From Chrysoperla carnea (Eukaryota > Arthropoda > Insecta > Neuroptera > Chrysopidae), in the NCBI RefSeq assembly GCF_905475395.1, contig NC_058339.1, positions 50,973,172 through 51,037,171 of the forward strand: a DNA stretch of 64,000 nucleotides, in the 5' to 3' direction. Under the pieces are notes generated by a model that saw only the letters and a program-made list of their open reading frames with translations, did not search any database and was not told the origin of the DNA. The position numbers and the translations under genes are program-made. This document shows positions 63,501-64,000 of this stretch, one piece after another; position 1 is the first letter of the stretch, and each line of letters starts with the position of its first letter.

Positions 63501-64000
63501 ACCACATTTTAAAAGCCATTATTAAAGTAGAAATAAAAATATTTACAAGTTGAATAAAATAAAATTATGTTATGTAAATACAGATTAATTAGTTTAACTT
63601 TACATACTAAATCTTACATAAAACGTTATTTTCAAATAATTGCTGTACATATCTATTGGTCCTGCCAGAAAAAACATAATTAATTTTTTCTAAGGTCATT
63701 TAACTTTCACCTTCTGCACATAAATTGGGGATTTTTTTTAACTTCGATATAAAAAATTTTACAGATGGTTTTAAAAAATTCAAGACCAAAAGGAATTTTT
63801 TTGGAAGGGCTAAAAGATCAACAAAAAATCTCATTATTTTACCATATGGATATTTTATTAAGGATATTAATTTCAATTAAAAAATAAACATCCAACATGC
63901 CTATTTAAAATTCTCTTGAGCAATACGATAACTAACGATTTTTGAAATATCATAATTGTATCATAAAAATTTTGCATGTCCAGATGCAATAAACGGGGAT

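Larger units (their letters stand above)
59291..64000. other. AT-rich non-coding stretch to the window end
   Basis: Apart from R6 at 60360 and the short duplication at 59712, no element is delimited. The segment 62590-62860 reads, on the minus strand, like an old transposon remnant (a frame with MANQTKHKQLSAIKSVVKQE), but I cannot assign it. Confidence 0.4.

Overview
The window is AT-rich, intron-bearing eukaryotic DNA, most likely from an insect or another arthropod. The reasons are two genes with short exons bounded by GT/AG splice sites, a decayed mariner, a non-autonomous hAT with an 8-bp target duplication, tRNA-like SINE copies, and many dispersed repeats of the kind seen in insect genomes. 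I cannot name the species. There is no prokaryotic signature: no long ORFs, operons or ribosome binding sites.

Protein-coding content is small and sits in one place. At 9044-16053, on the minus strand, two tandem paralogues can be assembled exon by exon. Each has six coding exons, an RIIa/DPY30-like docking domain (the 'EHKIHEFFHFL' type helix) followed by a degenerate EF-hand, the arrangement of the EFCAB10 family, which is associated with cilia and flagella. Intron phases match, and exons 3 (102 nt) and 4 (66 nt) have the same lengths in both. First exons are unrelated: the downstream copy (9044-11790) begins with a region of 15 cysteines in 80 residues, while the upstream copy (12864-16053) has an acidic, cysteine-free start. 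In the upstream copy the exon 4/exon 5 junction does not keep frame with any canonical acceptor I can find. A good RFX X-box match lies 118 bp upstream of its start codon, and a weaker one 262 bp upstream of the other gene.

The most striking structure is at 27283-35070: a 7.8-kb foldback (giant inverted repeat) whose two arms are tandem arrays of a ~525-bp higher-order unit, itself built from three diverged monomers spaced 162, 161 and 202 bp apart. The outermost ~330 bp of the arms are identical by eye, the outer two units share private variants between arms, and the arms have unequal unit counts (about 4.7 and 7.2) around a ~0.9-kb unique centre. The ends are flanked by TA. No protein is encoded.

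The rest is repeat-rich non-coding DNA. It holds a 605-bp hAT-type MITE (20384-20988), a 529-bp internally deleted mariner with its transposase C-terminal half in ruins (47310-47838), a 139-bp palindromic element (21645-21783), two other hairpin or inverted-repeat units (35494-35658, 37558-37636), SINE-like copies (50230-50405, 51005-51180, 52555-52640, 56345-56470), and several dispersed families (R1 to R6 below) with members in both orientations. Regions 1-6590, 22200-27280, 38250-45680 and 59300-64000 show no gene I can support.
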